64,000 nucleotides of DNA from Paraburkholderia ribeironis (GCF_900019265.1 NZ_CYGX02000010.1:107222-171221), one strand, 5' to 3'. Positions 48,136 through 57,103 are shown, numbered from the stretch's first letter. The notes: generated from the letters alone by a model not told the origin. Made by a program: numbers and translations.

Positions 48136-49197
48136 ATGACACAACTCAACATCGCTCCGACGCCAGCCGACGCCAGCAACACTCCCAACAACGCCGCCAT
48201 CGGCGCGAAGCCGATCGCGCGCTGGCGTGTCGCCGACATCGTCGCGCTGTACGAACTGCCGTTCAACGACCTGATGTTCCGCGCACAGCAGACGCATCGC
48301 GAGCATTTCGACGCGAACACCGTGCAACTGTCCACGCTGCTGTCGATCAAGACCGGCGGTTGCGAAGAAGATTGCGCGTACTGTCCGCAGTCGGTGCATC
48401 ACGACACGGGCCTGCAAGCTGACAAGCTGATGCCCGTCGACGAAGTGCTCGCCGCCGCGAAGGCCGCCAAGGAGAACGGCGCGACGCGCTTCTGCATGGG
48501 CGCCGCGTGGCGCAATCCGAAAGATCGCCACCTCGAACCGATCAAGGACATGATCCGCGGCGTGAAGGCGATGGGTCTCGAAACCTGCGTGACGCTCGGC
48601 ATGCTCGAAGCGCATCAGGCGCAAGGTCTGCGCGAGGCGGGCCTCGACTACTACAACCACAACCTCGACACGTCGCCGGAGTTCTACGGCCAGATCATTT
48701 CGACGCGCACCTACCAGGATCGTCTCGACACGCTCGAACGCGTGCGCGATGCCGGCATCAACGTGTGCTGCGGCGGCATCGTCGGGCTGGGTGAGTCGCG
48801 CCGCGAACGCGCCGGGCTGATCGCGCAACTGGCGAACATGGAGCCGTATCCGGAATCGGTGCCCATCAACAATCTGGTGCAGGTGGAAGGCACGCCGCTG
48901 ACCGGTACTGAGGCAATCGATCCGTTCGAATTCGTGCGCACCATCGCCATCGCCCGCATCACGATGCCACGCGCGATGGTGCGGTTGTCCGCGGGCCGCG
49001 AGCAGATGAACGAGGCGTTGCAGGCAATGTGTTTCCTCGCCGGCGCGAATTCGATTTTCTACGGCGACCAGTTGCTGACCACCAGCAACCCGCAAGCGGA
49101 AGCCGACCGCAAACTGCTGGAGCGCCTCGGCATTCGTGCCGAGGCCGCGCAGCAGTTGCCGCTGGATCAGAACGGCTGCGAGCATGGCTGCCAATAA
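48136..49197 (+). CDS. bioB: Biotin synthase
   Basis: A 353-residue radical-SAM enzyme that inserts sulfur into dethiobiotin. The 4Fe-4S cysteines are 76, 80 and 83 in [13 protein letters not shown]. The 2Fe-2S ligands appear downstream, including [16 protein letters not shown] CMGAAWR and CVTLGML and [10 protein letters not shown], with the arginine in RLSAGREQM. The ATG at 48136 is supported by GAGG 9 nt upstream; an in-frame ATG 15 bp earlier is the alternative. Last gene of the bio cluster, closed by a terminator. Confidence 0.96.
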   Translation: MTQLNIAPTPADASNTPNNAAIGAKPIARWRVADIVALYELPFNDLMFRAQQTHREHFDANTVQLSTLLSIKTGGCEEDCAYCPQSVHHDTGLQADKLMPVDEVLAAAKAAKENGATRFCMGAAWRNPKDRHLEPIKDMIRGVKAMGLETCVTLGMLEAHQAQGLREAGLDYYNHNLDTSPEFYGQIISTRTYQDRLDTLERVRDAGINVCCGGIVGLGESRRERAGLIAQLANMEPYPESVPINNLVQVEGTPLTGTEAIDPFEFVRTIAIARITMPRAMVRLSAGREQMNEALQAMCFLAGANSIFYGDQLLTTSNPQAEADRKLLERLGIRAEAAQQLPLDQNGCEHGCQ

Positions 49198-49272
49198 ACA
49201 CAGCGCGCACGGCGCCCATGGCGCGCCGAACTGAACGTCTGCGTTGCGCGCGGTAAACGCACGTCGATAAAA

Positions 49273-49306
49273 AAAGGCTGCCCCGTCTTTCTTCGAGGCA
49301 GCCTTT
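49273..49306. terminator. Bidirectional terminator between bioB and sbp
   Basis: AAAGGCTGCC and GGCAGCCTTT around a 14-nt loop. On the minus strand a run of seven T follows, so it is strongest for the sbp-like gene. It also closes bioAFDB. Confidence 0.85.
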
Positions 49307-49330
49307 CGCTTTTGACACCGCGCTACAGCT

Positions 49331-50356
49331 TTACTTCCGGTCGACGATGATCTGATCGAACGTCCCGCCATCGGCGAAATGCGTTTGCTGTGCTTTCTGC
49401 CAGCTGCCGAACATCTCTTCGACAGTGAAGGTTTTGATCGGCTTGAACTCGGCCGCGTGCTTCGCCAGCACGTTCTTGTCGCGCGGACGCAGATGGTGCT
49501 GCGCGATGATTTCCTGCGCGGCCGGCGACCACAGATAGTCGAGGTACGCCTGCGCCTCCTTGCGCGTGCCGCGCTTATCGACCACCTTGTCGACGATCGA
49601 CACCGGCGGCGCCGCCAGCAGGCTCACCGACGGATACACCGCTTCGAAACTGCCCGCCCCCACGCCCGAGCCAATCAACGACACCTCGTTTTCGAACGTC
49701 ACCAGCACATCGCCGATATCGCGTTGCGTGAACGTGGTCGTCGCGCCTCGGCCGCCCGTGTCGAGCACCGGCACATTCCTGAAGATCGCCTTTTCGAAAT
49801 CGAGCGCCTGCGCGTCGGTGCCGCCGTGCTGCTTGCGATAACCCCACGCGGCCAGATACGTATAGCGGCCGTTGCCCGCGGTCTTCGGATTGGGGATCAC
49901 CACCTGCACGCCGGGTTTCGTGAGATCGTCCCAGTCCTTGATGTGCTTCGGGTTGCCCTTGCGCACGAGGAACACCATCGTCGTGGTGTACGGCGCGCTG
50001 TCGTTCGGCAGTCGCGCTCGCCAGTTGGCCGGCACCAGTTGCCCCTTCTCGGCGAGCAGATCGATATCGTTGGGCTGGTTCATCGTTACGACGTCGGCCT
50101 GCAGACCTTGCAGCACCGACAGCGCTTGCGCGCTCGACGCGCCATGCGACTGCCGGACCGACACGGTCTCGCTGCCCTTCTGCTTGTACGCGGCGACGAA
50201 GCTCGCGTTGATGTCCTTGTACAACTCGCGCGTCACGTCGTACGACACGTTGAGCAGCGACGCGTCGGCCTGTGCCGTCGGCACGCCGCCAAACGCGAGC
50301 ATGATTGCCGTCGTGCCGGCCGCCAACCAGCGCGATGTCCCCCTCTTGCCTGCCAT
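49331..50356 (-). CDS. sbp: Sulfate ABC transporter substrate-binding protein (orphan)
   Basis: A 341-residue periplasmic sulfate-binding protein. The signal peptide ends in PTAQA-DASLL, and the mature part begins LLNVSYDVTRELYKDIN, the Sbp/CysP hallmark. QSHGASSAQALSVLQGLQADVVT and NPKTAGNGRYTYLAAW complete the family blocks. It would capture sulfate or thiosulfate. No cysTWA genes are present, so the permease is elsewhere. It is convergent with bioB, whose product needs sulfur; a functional link is only suggestive. Confidence 0.92.
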   Translation of the reverse strand: MAGKRGTSRWLAAGTTAIMLAFGGVPTAQADASLLNVSYDVTRELYKDINASFVAAYKQKGSETVSVRQSHGASSAQALSVLQGLQADVVTMNQPNDIDLLAEKGQLVPANWRARLPNDSAPYTTTMVFLVRKGNPKHIKDWDDLTKPGVQVVIPNPKTAGNGRYTYLAAWGYRKQHGGTDAQALDFEKAIFRNVPVLDTGGRGATTTFTQRDIGDVLVTFENEVSLIGSGVGAGSFEAVYPSVSLLAAPPVSIVDKVVDKRGTRKEAQAYLDYLWSPAAQEIIAQHHLRPRDKNVLAKHAAEFKPIKTFTVEEMFGSWQKAQQTHFADGGTFDQIIVDRK

Positions 50357-50464
50357 CTTTTTTCCCGCCTATCTATGATGAAATTCGGTGGCCGCACCCA
50401 CGTGCGGCGTGAAGCGGGATTCTAACGGATTGCTTATTTGCTCCGTGGCGCGCGTCGTGGCCGC

Positions 50465-51067
50465 TCACACGAACGCGTGTTGCGCGGCCTCGAAGGTCTC
50501 TTCGCGAAAGCGCAGCGGCGCCGCGCAATGCATGAGCGTATCGACGAAATACTTGGCGCGCGGCCATGGGCCGAAACCCGCCGCGGTGTTGATATGCCCC
50601 GCGTCGCCGAGATTGACGAACGCACTGCCCAGGCGGTGCGCGAGATCGCGCGAACCGGCAAGCGGCATCCACGGATCGGTTTCGCTGCCGATCAGGATCG
50701 ACGGCACGCCAAGACGCCGCGCGTCGAACGCTCCAGCGGACGCGAATTTTTGCGGACTCGCGGGCGCCACGAATAGCACGCCGACCACGTCATTCGCATA
50801 CGACGCCTGCTGCAGCGCATGCGCGGTCGCGAGGCAGCCGAAGCTATGCGCGGCCAGCACGAAGGGCCCGCGCTCGTGCGCGAGCAGATCGCGCAGCGAC
50901 TTCGCCCACCGCGCGAGATCCGGCGCGTCCCAGTCGGCCTGCTCGACCCGCAGCGAACGCGCGAATTGCCGCTCCAGCCACGTTTGCCAGTGCGCGCCTT
51001 CGCTGCCGTGCAGGCCGGGGACGGTGACGAGTCGCGGCGGCCATGTCGATTTCGTGCATGAAAACAT
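50465..51067 (-). CDS. RBBP9/YdeN-type alpha/beta hydrolase
   Basis: A 200-residue small serine hydrolase. VTVPGLHGSEGAHWQTWLE at about residues 14-32 is the family opening, the nucleophile serine is 75 in AAHSFGCLA, and the histidine is in LGDAGHINTAAGFGPWP. The start at 51067 was set by this N-terminus. It is cytosolic. It follows the sbp gene in gene order but reads in the same direction from upstream of it, 108 bp apart. Natural substrate unknown. Confidence 0.87.
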   Translation of the reverse strand: MFSCTKSTWPPRLVTVPGLHGSEGAHWQTWLERQFARSLRVEQADWDAPDLARWAKSLRDLLAHERGPFVLAAHSFGCLATAHALQQASYANDVVGVLFVAPASPQKFASAGAFDARRLGVPSILIGSETDPWMPLAGSRDLAHRLGSAFVNLGDAGHINTAAGFGPWPRAKYFVDTLMHCAAPLRFREETFEAAQHAFV

Positions 51068-51364
51068 CTGTGCCTCGCAGCGGGAATCCGGGGAGTCATT
51101 GTCTCGCTGAAGGGCCAGTGGACGAACCAAGTTTTTGTGCTTTGGTTATGGGCAAGTGCGTGGGGCAAATGCCAGGGTCACGGCGCGGAGTCGCTGCGCG
51201 GGCTCACTATGAATAATCGGCGAGTTCATGCGCTCGCAAACGCATCGATGAACACGGTCCGCTGCAACGCGCGCCCAGCGCCGAAACCGCACACCCGTTC
51301 GCAAACGCACGCGATCCGCGTCGAAAAAGTAGAATGGAGCCTATTCTTAAGGCCAGGAGGCTCC
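51068..51364. promoter_or_regulatory. Divergent promoter region of the RBBP9 hydrolase and ghrA
   Basis: A roughly 300-bp gap. A TAGAAT at 51330-51335 may be the -10 for the ghrA leader. Nothing else is recognised. Confidence 0.35.
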
Positions 51365-51457
51365 ATGCAGCAAGCGTCGTCCGCAGCGCCGCAGCTGTCG
51401 TACCGTGGCGTCCTCGTCATCCGCCTCGATCACGCAGACGCCTTTCGGACCGTATGA
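51365..51457 (+). CDS. Predicted 30-residue leader peptide coupled to ghrA
   Basis: A 30-codon frame beginning MQQASSAAPQLSYRGVLVIR. A near-perfect Shine-Dalgarno AGGAGG (51355-51360) stands 4 nt before its ATG, and its stop TGA overlaps the ghrA ATG as ATGA (51454-51457). ghrA has no good ribosome site of its own, so its translation would depend on that of this frame. No homologue is recognised. It may be a leader that controls ghrA by coupling rather than a functional peptide. The evidence is the site and overlap only. Confidence 0.5.
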   Translation: MQQASSAAPQLSYRGVLVIRLDHADAFRTV

Positions 51458-52395
51458 AAATCATCTTCTACTCGCCGCATGACGACGCCACCGCGTGGCT
51501 GCGCGACTTCGCCCGCGCGCTGCCCGAGGCCGAGTTGCGCGAATGGCAACCGGGCGACGCCGCCCCGGCCGATTTCGCGGTCGTCTGGCGACCGCCGCGC
51601 GAGATGCTGGCCGGTCGCGACGACCTGCGCGCGATTTTCAATCTTGGCGCAGGCGTCGATGCGATCCTTGCGCTGGAGCATGAGCAACCCGGTACGTTGC
51701 CGCGCAACGCCCAGTTGATCCGCCTCGAAGACACCGGCATGGCGCCGCAGATGGCCGAGTACGTGACGCACGCGGTGCTGCGCTACCTGCGCCGCTTCGA
51801 CGAATATCAGACGTTGCAAGGCGAACGCCGCTGGGCGGTGCTCGATCCGCATCCGCGCGAGACCTTCACGGTCGGCGTGCTCGGGCTCGGTGTGCTCGGC
51901 GCGCAGGTGGCGCAAGCGGTCGCGGCGTTCGGCATGCCGGTGCGCGGCTACAGCCGCGGCGCGCGGCAGGTCGACGGCATTACGACGTTCGCGGGCGAAA
52001 CGCAGTTCGACGCGTTTCTCGACGGCGTGAAGGTGCTGGTGAATCTGCTGCCGCATACGGCCGATACCCGCGACGTGTTGAATGCGCGCACCTTCGCGAA
52101 GCTTGCGCGCGGCGCGTATCTGATCAACGTCGCACGCGGCGCTCATCTGGTCGAGGCGGATCTGCTCGATGCGCTCGCGAGCGGCCAAGTCGCCGCCGCC
52201 ACGCTCGACGTGTTCCGCGATGAACCATTGCCCGCCGATCATCCGTTCTGGCGGGAGCCACGCATCACGATCACGCCGCACATCTCCGCGCTGACGCTGC
52301 GTGAAGAAAGCGTCGAGCAGGTCGCGCGGAAAATCAATGTGCTGGTGCGCGGCGACATTGTGAGCGGGGTGGTGAATCTGGAACGCGGATACTGA
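51454..52395 (+). CDS. ghrA: Glyoxylate/hydroxypyruvate reductase A
   Basis: A 313-residue D-2-hydroxyacid dehydrogenase of the GhrA type that reduces glyoxylate and hydroxypyruvate with NADPH. The NAD(P)-binding motif is VGVLGLGVLGAQVA at about residues 140-153. The catalytic set is arginine 228 (NVARGAHLVE), glutamate 257 (FRDEPLP) and histidine 276 (ITPHISALT), each one position from the E. coli protein. Its start codon overlaps the leader frame. AceK at 36 kb also bears on glyoxylate metabolism. Confidence 0.92.
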   Translation: MKIIFYSPHDDATAWLRDFARALPEAELREWQPGDAAPADFAVVWRPPREMLAGRDDLRAIFNLGAGVDAILALEHEQPGTLPRNAQLIRLEDTGMAPQMAEYVTHAVLRYLRRFDEYQTLQGERRWAVLDPHPRETFTVGVLGLGVLGAQVAQAVAAFGMPVRGYSRGARQVDGITTFAGETQFDAFLDGVKVLVNLLPHTADTRDVLNARTFAKLARGAYLINVARGAHLVEADLLDALASGQVAAATLDVFRDEPLPADHPFWREPRITITPHISALTLREESVEQVARKINVLVRGDIVSGVVNLERGY

Positions 52396-52449
52396 TACCC
52401 TCGTAACGAATTGAATGAGCCGCCACGTGCGGGCAACTATCTTGCATCG

Positions 52450-52576
52450 GACCAGAGTAAGCGCTGAAGCGCTAACGCTGGTCGACCGCTGAGGGCCTGG
52501 AGTAAGCGCTGAAGCGCTAACTCCAGTCAAACCTCAGCATGGGACCAGCGTAAGCGCTGAAGCGCTAACGCTGGTC
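52450..52576. repeat. Three palindromic repeats with core GTAAGCGCTGAAGCGCTAAC
   Basis: Three copies at 52450-52483, 52497-52526 and 52543-52576, about 46 bp apart. All share the 20-bp core. The outer arms are GACCAG(A/C) with GCTGGTC in copies 1 and 3 but CTGGAGT with ACTCCAG in copy 2, so the arms differ yet still pair. Only one mismatch is found (copy 1). The array fills the gap between ghrA and the HMG-CoA lyase gene and ends 17 bp before that ATG. It resembles REP-type elements. Confidence 0.9.
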
Positions 52577-52593
52577 GACACAGGAGACAAATC

Positions 52594-53520
52594 ATGGCCT
52601 TACCGCAGCAAGTAAAAATCGTCGAAGTCGGCCCACGCGACGGACTGCAGAACGAAAAAGAATTCGTACCCACCGCGACCAAGATCGAGTTGATCAACCG
52701 TCTGTCGGCGGCGGGTATCCGCAACGTCGAAGCGGCGTCGTTCGTGTCGCCGAAATGGGTGCCGCAGATGGCCGACGGCGCCGAGGTGATGGCCGGTATC
52801 GAACGCCGGCCAGGCACGATCTACTCGGTGCTCACGCCGAACCTGCGCGGCTTCGAAGGCGCGCTGGCCGCGCATGCCGACGAAATCGTGATCTTCGGCG
52901 CCGCCAGCGAAGCGTTTTCGCAGAAAAACATCAATTGCAGCATCGCGGAGAGCATCGCGCGATTCGCACCGGTCGCCGAGGCGGCGAAACAGCACGGCGT
53001 GCGGATTCGCGGCAGCGTATCGTGCTCGCTCGGCTGTCCGTACCAGGGCGAGGTGCCGGTGGCGTCGGTGGTGGATGTGGTCGAGCGCTTCGCGGCGCTC
53101 GGCTGCGACGAGATCGATATCGCCGATACCATCGGCGTCGGCACGCCGAAGCGCACCCGCGAAGTGTTCGAAGCGGTGACGCGCGTGTTTCCACGCGAGC
53201 GTCTGTCGGGCCATTTCCACGACACCTATGGCCAGGCGCTCGCGAACATCTACGCGGCGTTGCAGGAAGGTATCGTGATTTATCACGCGTCGGTCGCAGG
53301 GCTCGGCGGCTGTCCGTATGCAAAGGGCGCAACCGGCAACGTCGCGACCGAAGACGTGCTGTATCTGATGAACGGCCTGGGCATCGAGACTGGCATCGAC
53401 CTCGCGCAAGTCGTCGCGATCGGCGATTTCATCTCAACGTCGATCGGCCGGCCCAATGTGTCGCGCGCCGGCAAGGCGCTGCTCGCAAAGGCGCGCAGCG
53501 AAGCGGCCAACTGCGTCTGA
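52594..53520 (+). CDS. mvaB: Hydroxymethylglutaryl-CoA lyase
   Basis: A 308-residue lyase that splits HMG-CoA into acetoacetate and acetyl-CoA, the last step of leucine breakdown. EVGPRDGLQNEKEFVPT at about residues 11-27 holds the catalytic arginine-aspartate pair. SCSLGCPYQGEV, SGHFHDTYGQALAN (metal histidines) and the signature GLGGCPYAKGATGNVATED with the loop cysteine complete the set. AGGAG precedes the ATG. The other liu/mcc genes of leucine catabolism are not in the window. It probably heads the operon with YbaK, DUF1289, MaoC and MBL genes. Confidence 0.95.
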   Translation: MALPQQVKIVEVGPRDGLQNEKEFVPTATKIELINRLSAAGIRNVEAASFVSPKWVPQMADGAEVMAGIERRPGTIYSVLTPNLRGFEGALAAHADEIVIFGAASEAFSQKNINCSIAESIARFAPVAEAAKQHGVRIRGSVSCSLGCPYQGEVPVASVVDVVERFAALGCDEIDIADTIGVGTPKRTREVFEAVTRVFPRERLSGHFHDTYGQALANIYAALQEGIVIYHASVAGLGGCPYAKGATGNVATEDVLYLMNGLGIETGIDLAQVVAIGDFISTSIGRPNVSRAGKALLAKARSEAANCV

Positions 53521-53574
53521 CATGTGCCGGCCACGCTCACCAGAACGTTCCCCCATCAATCAGGACTCGAAACG

Positions 53575-54096
53575 ATGACCGTCCACGCGTCTTCCGAATC
53601 AGACTCTCTCGCCGCGCTGCCCGAATCGGCGCGCCGCGTCGCGCTGTTGCTGCGCGAACGCGGTCACGCGGCACAAATCGTGATGCTGCCGGAAACCGGC
53701 AAGACTTCCGCCGAAGCCGCCGCCGGACTCGGCTGCTCGGTGGCGCAGATCGCCAAGTCGATTCTGTTTCGCCGCCGCGAAGACGACGCGCCGGTGCTGG
53801 TGGTGGCGAGCGGCGCGAATCGCGTCGACGAAAAGAAGGTGGCCGCGCAGGTTGGTGCGATCGGCCGTGCGGACGCCAAGTTCGTGCGCGAGAAGACCGG
53901 CTATGCAATCGGCGGTGTCTGTCCGATCGGTCACGCCACCGAGCCGGTCACGCTGATCGACGCCGATCTGCTCGCACTCGACAGCCTGTGGGCCGCCGCC
54001 GGTCATCCGCATGCGGTGTTCAATCTGACGGCGCAGGAACTGATCGCGCTGACGGGCGCGCCGGTGGTGGACGTGGCGCTGCGCGAGACCGCGTGA
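53575..54096 (+). CDS. YbaK/EbsC family tRNA deacylase-like protein
   Basis: A 173-residue YbaK-fold protein. [24 protein letters not shown] at about residues 43-66 has the lysine of the active-site pocket, and [12 protein letters not shown] at about 111-122 is the family signature. Such proteins remove wrongly attached amino acids from tRNA (Cys-tRNA-Pro for YbaK); the specificity here is unknown. It follows the HMG-CoA lyase gene by 54 bp and precedes DUF1289 by 4 bp. Confidence 0.88.
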   Translation: MTVHASSESDSLAALPESARRVALLLRERGHAAQIVMLPETGKTSAEAAAGLGCSVAQIAKSILFRRREDDAPVLVVASGANRVDEKKVAAQVGAIGRADAKFVREKTGYAIGGVCPIGHATEPVTLIDADLLALDSLWAAAGHPHAVFNLTAQELIALTGAPVVDVALRETA

Positions 54097-54100
54097 CGCG

Positions 54101-54328
54101 ATGACCACCCGCATGGATCACGAAGACGACGAGGGCGCCGTGCTGTCGCCGTGCATCAGCGTGTGCAGGATGGATGCGACGACAGGCTGGTGCGAAGGGT
54201 GTCTGCGCACCATCGACGAGATTGCGGGCTGGTCGTCGTTCGACGACGACGCGAAGCGCGCGGTGTGGGATGCGATCGAGGTGCGCCACGCGGAGTACAT
54301 GGCGAAGCACGCGAAGGGAGTGCAATGA
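54101..54328 (+). CDS. DUF1289 family protein
   Basis: A 75-residue DUF1289 protein with four cysteines at 18, 22, 31 and 34 ([19 protein letters not shown]), a pattern that suggests a metal or Fe-S site. It is followed by the family block [19 protein letters not shown]. No function is known. The stop overlaps the MaoC gene as ATGA (54325-54328). Confidence 0.87.
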   Translation: MTTRMDHEDDEGAVLSPCISVCRMDATTGWCEGCLRTIDEIAGWSSFDDDAKRAVWDAIEVRHAEYMAKHAKGVQ

Positions 54329-54804
54329 ACGCCCCGCCGCGCATCGTCACGGTTGGCGAGACATTCAGTTCGACGCTCGAATTGTCGGCGGACTCCGTGA
54401 AGTCGTTCGCCACGCTCGTCAACGACCTCAACCCGCTGCATCACGACGAGAACTATGCCGCGCAAAGCCGCTTTGGTGGCCTGATCGCGTCGGGCACGCA
54501 GCCGACCGCGCACTTCATGGCGCTGCTGGCGACGCATTTCTCGACCTACGCGCAACCGCTCGGTCTCGAGTTCGATATCAAGCTGAAGAAGGCCGTCCAT
54601 GCGCACGACACGCTGACCATCCGTTGGCACGTGCGCGACGCCTACTGGAAGCCCAGCCTGAACGGCGATCTGACCCATCTCGATGGCACCGTCGTGAACC
54701 AGCGCGGCGACACGGTGCTGGTCGGCAGCTCGACCATCCTCGTGATGCCGAAGCCGGAAACGTCCGCGCACGGGCACGGGCACGGGCACGCTCGCACATC
54801 ATGA
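54325..54804 (+). CDS. MaoC-like (R)-specific enoyl-CoA hydratase
   Basis: A 159-residue single hot-dog domain. The hydratase motif with the Asp and His is [26 protein letters not shown] at about residues 32-57. It hydrates 2-enoyl-CoA to the (R)-3-hydroxyacyl form and could feed PHA synthesis (phaM is in the window) or the catabolic genes nearby. The C-terminus [11 protein letters not shown] is coded by a short GGGCAC repeat and may bind metal by chance. Both ends overlap neighbours as ATGA. Confidence 0.87.
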   Translation: MNAPPRIVTVGETFSSTLELSADSVKSFATLVNDLNPLHHDENYAAQSRFGGLIASGTQPTAHFMALLATHFSTYAQPLGLEFDIKLKKAVHAHDTLTIRWHVRDAYWKPSLNGDLTHLDGTVVNQRGDTVLVGSSTILVMPKPETSAHGHGHGHARTS

Positions 54805-55721
54805 CCACGTTGCCGGCATCGATCCGGGTCTTCGAACGCGGCTGGCTTTCGTCGAACAACGTACTGCTAATCGACGACGCATGCGCTGCGCTCGTCGACA
54901 CCGGCTATGCGTCGCACGCGCCACAAACGCTCGCGCTGGTGCAGCAGACGCTCGGCATGCGGCCGCTCGATCTGATCGTCAATACGCATCTGCATTCGGA
55001 CCACTGCGGCGGCAATGCGCTGTTGCAAACGACATGGCCGTGCCGCACTCTGATCCCCGCGTCCGAAGCCGACACCGTGCGTGACTGGGACGAAACGCGC
55101 CTCAGCTTTCGCGCGACCGCTCAGACCTGCGAGCGCTTTCGCTTCACCGGCACGATCGCGCCCGGCTCGCAGTTGCGGCTTGGCGGGCTTGACTGGCAGG
55201 TGCTCGGCGCACCCGGCCACGACCCGCATTCGCTGATGCTGTACTGCGCGCACGAGCGCATCCTGATCAGTGCGGATGCGCTGTGGGAAAACGGCTTCGG
55301 CGTGATCTTTCCGGAGCTGGAAGGTGAAAGCGGGTTCGCTGAACAACAGGCCGTGCTCGACGCTATTGCCAGGCTCGACGTGCGCGTCGTGATTCCTGGC
55401 CACGGGGCGCCGTTCACGACTGTCGAACAGGCGCTCGAGCGGGCCTTTTCGCGCGTTGCGTGGTTGCGTGGCGATCCCGTGCGCAATGCAAAGAATGCGT
55501 TGAAGGTGCTGATCGTGTTCAAGCTGCTCGAAGTCCGCGCGATGAGCTTCGATACGCTGCTGGACATGCTCGACAGCGCGGCCGTGATGCGTGCCGCCGC
55601 GTCGATGCTCAAACCGCGCAGCGAATGGCCGCCGCTGGTGAGCGAGATTATCGGAGAATTGGCGGTGGCAAGCGGGCCGCTGCGAGTCGACGGCTCGCGC
55701 ATCGTCGCACGCGATGCGTGA
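54801..55721 (+). CDS. MBL-fold metallo-hydrolase
   Basis: A 306-residue metallo-beta-lactamase-fold enzyme. The metal motif is NTHLHSDHCGG (H63, H65, D67, H68), the next ligands are in GAPGHDPHSLM and LISADALWENG, and the last in VIPGHGAPF. It resembles the second MBL enzyme at 34.1 kb in its overall layout, including a helical C-terminus. It is coupled to the MaoC gene by ATGA and ends the operon. A thioesterase-like role on acyl-CoA is possible but not shown. Confidence 0.86.
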   Translation: MTTLPASIRVFERGWLSSNNVLLIDDACAALVDTGYASHAPQTLALVQQTLGMRPLDLIVNTHLHSDHCGGNALLQTTWPCRTLIPASEADTVRDWDETRLSFRATAQTCERFRFTGTIAPGSQLRLGGLDWQVLGAPGHDPHSLMLYCAHERILISADALWENGFGVIFPELEGESGFAEQQAVLDAIARLDVRVVIPGHGAPFTTVEQALERAFSRVAWLRGDPVRNAKNALKVLIVFKLLEVRAMSFDTLLDMLDSAAVMRAAASMLKPRSEWPPLVSEIIGELAVASGPLRVDGSRIVARDA

Positions 55722-55827
55722 CGCGCTGGCGGTGCTGCCAACACGTGCCCTCGCATGGTAAAGACCTGTGAGACACAAAGGGCTACGCGGGCCGCGCGCA
55801 ACCCGTGCAACGCAAAACCGTCGCCCC

Positions 55828-55862
55828 AAAAAGAAAGCCGCTCAACCATCCAGGCGAGCGGC
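55828..55862 (-). terminator. Terminator-like hairpin for the EamA transporter gene
   Basis: GCCGCTC and GAGCGGC with a 12-nt loop; on the minus strand TTTCTTTTT follows. It lies about 240 bp behind the EamA gene stop at 56102. Confidence 0.5.
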
Positions 55863-55889
55863 GCAAATTCTGTTGGACGTGATCAGCGT

Positions 55890-55919
55890 CGCCATGAATG
55901 ATACGCGTGGCGGTTTTTT
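55890..55919 (+). terminator. Weak terminator-like hairpin
   Basis: CGCCA and TGGCG around a 13-nt loop, then GTTTTTT. It may close the HMG-CoA lyase to MBL operon 170 bp after its last stop. Confidence 0.4.
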
Positions 55920-56101
55920 CACCGCATCGGTGATTTCCCTACAGAAGTTTGACGCTACGCTTCAAAGCTGCATACACGTTGGCTCGAAAGCTCCGCCCTC
56001 ACGCGGCTTAGGCGTCATTGGTCGGCCAATATGAACAATGGCACCCGCACGTTATTCGGGAATCCATAGTATTTGCCATTGTGTCGCCGATACGGCATCC
56101 A

Positions 56102-57001
56102 TCAAGTCGACGAAAGACGCTTCTGCGGCACGATCCGCCAGCCGAGATTGACACCGGCTGCCGCCAGCAGGATCAGCACCGCGCCGAGCACCTGAATCCA
56201 CGCGAGCGTCTGCCCAAACGCCACCCGGTCGACGATGATCGCCACCACCGGATAGATGAACGACAGCGCGCCGGTCATCGACGTCGGCAGCTTCTGGATT
56301 GCGCCGTACAGCAACACATACATGAGCCCGGTATTGACGACGCCGAGCACGACGAGTTCGAGCCATTGTGCGCCGCTCGCCGGCAACGCGTCGAAGCGTA
56401 CGAACGGCGCAAGCATCACCACGCCGAGGGACACCTGGATCAACGCGATCAGATGCGGAGGCGTGCCCTTGAGCCGCTTCGTAATGATCGACGACACCGC
56501 GTACATTGCTGCCGCGCCCACCGCATACGCGACGCCGATCAGATATTGACCGGGCACCGCCAGCACCGCCGGCTCGACCTTCACGACGAACACGAGGCCG
56601 ATGAACGCGACCACCAGCCAGACCACCGTCGACGCGCCAATGCGCTCGCGAAACACCAGCGCCCCAAGCGCGACCAGCATGAAGGGCTGGGTGTTGTAGA
56701 CGGCGGTCGCCATCGAAATCGACGCTCGCGAGTAGGCAGCGAACAGCAGCACCCAGTTGATGACAATCGCCGCGCCGCCCAGCAACGCGAGGCCGATCAT
56801 CTTCCACGAGAACAGCCGGCGCCGGAAGAGCCCCAGCACGGCGCACACGAGCGCCAGCGTCGCGCCGCCGAAAATACAGCGGAAGAACACCACATTGAAC
56901 GGGCTTTGCTGCGACGACACCACCAGCCAACCGATGGTGCCCGACATCAGCATCGCCATGGTCATCTCCGCAGCTCCCCGGCGAATTTCGTTTGACGCCA
57001 T
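56102..57001 (-). CDS. EamA/DMT family transporter
   Basis: A 299-residue ten-helix transporter with two EamA repeats (GTIGWLVVSSQQSPFNVVFFR near the start of the first and GVAYAVGAAAMYAVSSIITKR at the start of the second). The second repeat ends FGQTLAWIQVLGAVLILLAAAGV. The start at 57001 (MASNEIRRG) was chosen because residues upstream are not membrane-like and overlap the regulator promoter. The substrate is probably an amino acid or related metabolite, since the gene is divergent from an Lrp/AsnC regulator. Confidence 0.87.
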   Translation of the reverse strand: MASNEIRRGAAEMTMAMLMSGTIGWLVVSSQQSPFNVVFFRCIFGGATLALVCAVLGLFRRRLFSWKMIGLALLGGAAIVINWVLLFAAYSRASISMATAVYNTQPFMLVALGALVFRERIGASTVVWLVVAFIGLVFVVKVEPAVLAVPGQYLIGVAYAVGAAAMYAVSSIITKRLKGTPPHLIALIQVSLGVVMLAPFVRFDALPASGAQWLELVVLGVVNTGLMYVLLYGAIQKLPTSMTGALSFIYPVVAIIVDRVAFGQTLAWIQVLGAVLILLAAAGVNLGWRIVPQKRLSST

Positions 57002-57066
57002 GATTCGATCCTCAGATTGATTCCTGCATGAAGAGCAGTGTAATAAATCCGTTCGCTCGAATACAT

Positions 57067-57103
57067 GGCTAAACTTAAGCCTTGTCCCCGTCAAGCCTAA
57101 TTA
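57067..57103 (+). promoter_or_regulatory. Lrp-type promoter and operator
   Basis: Imperfect dyad GGCTAAACTTAAGCC (57067-57081), then TAATTA at 57098, a plausible -10 for the regulator gene at 57116. Lrp/AsnC proteins often bind such AT-rich dyads between divergent genes. Confidence 0.4.

Larger units (their letters stand above)
55722..56101. other. 380-bp convergent gap
   Basis: No gene is recognised; a frame of 88 codons on the plus strand has no motif or ribosome site. Two terminator-like hairpins, one for each strand, lie at 55828 and 55890. A palindrome-like ATTGGTCGGCCAAT is at 56017. Confidence 0.45.

Noticed and set aside
52450..52576. CRISPR array or plain terminators
   Set aside because: Spacers are short and the repeats are palindromes with changing arms; no T-run follows any copy, so classic rho-independent termination is unlikely.
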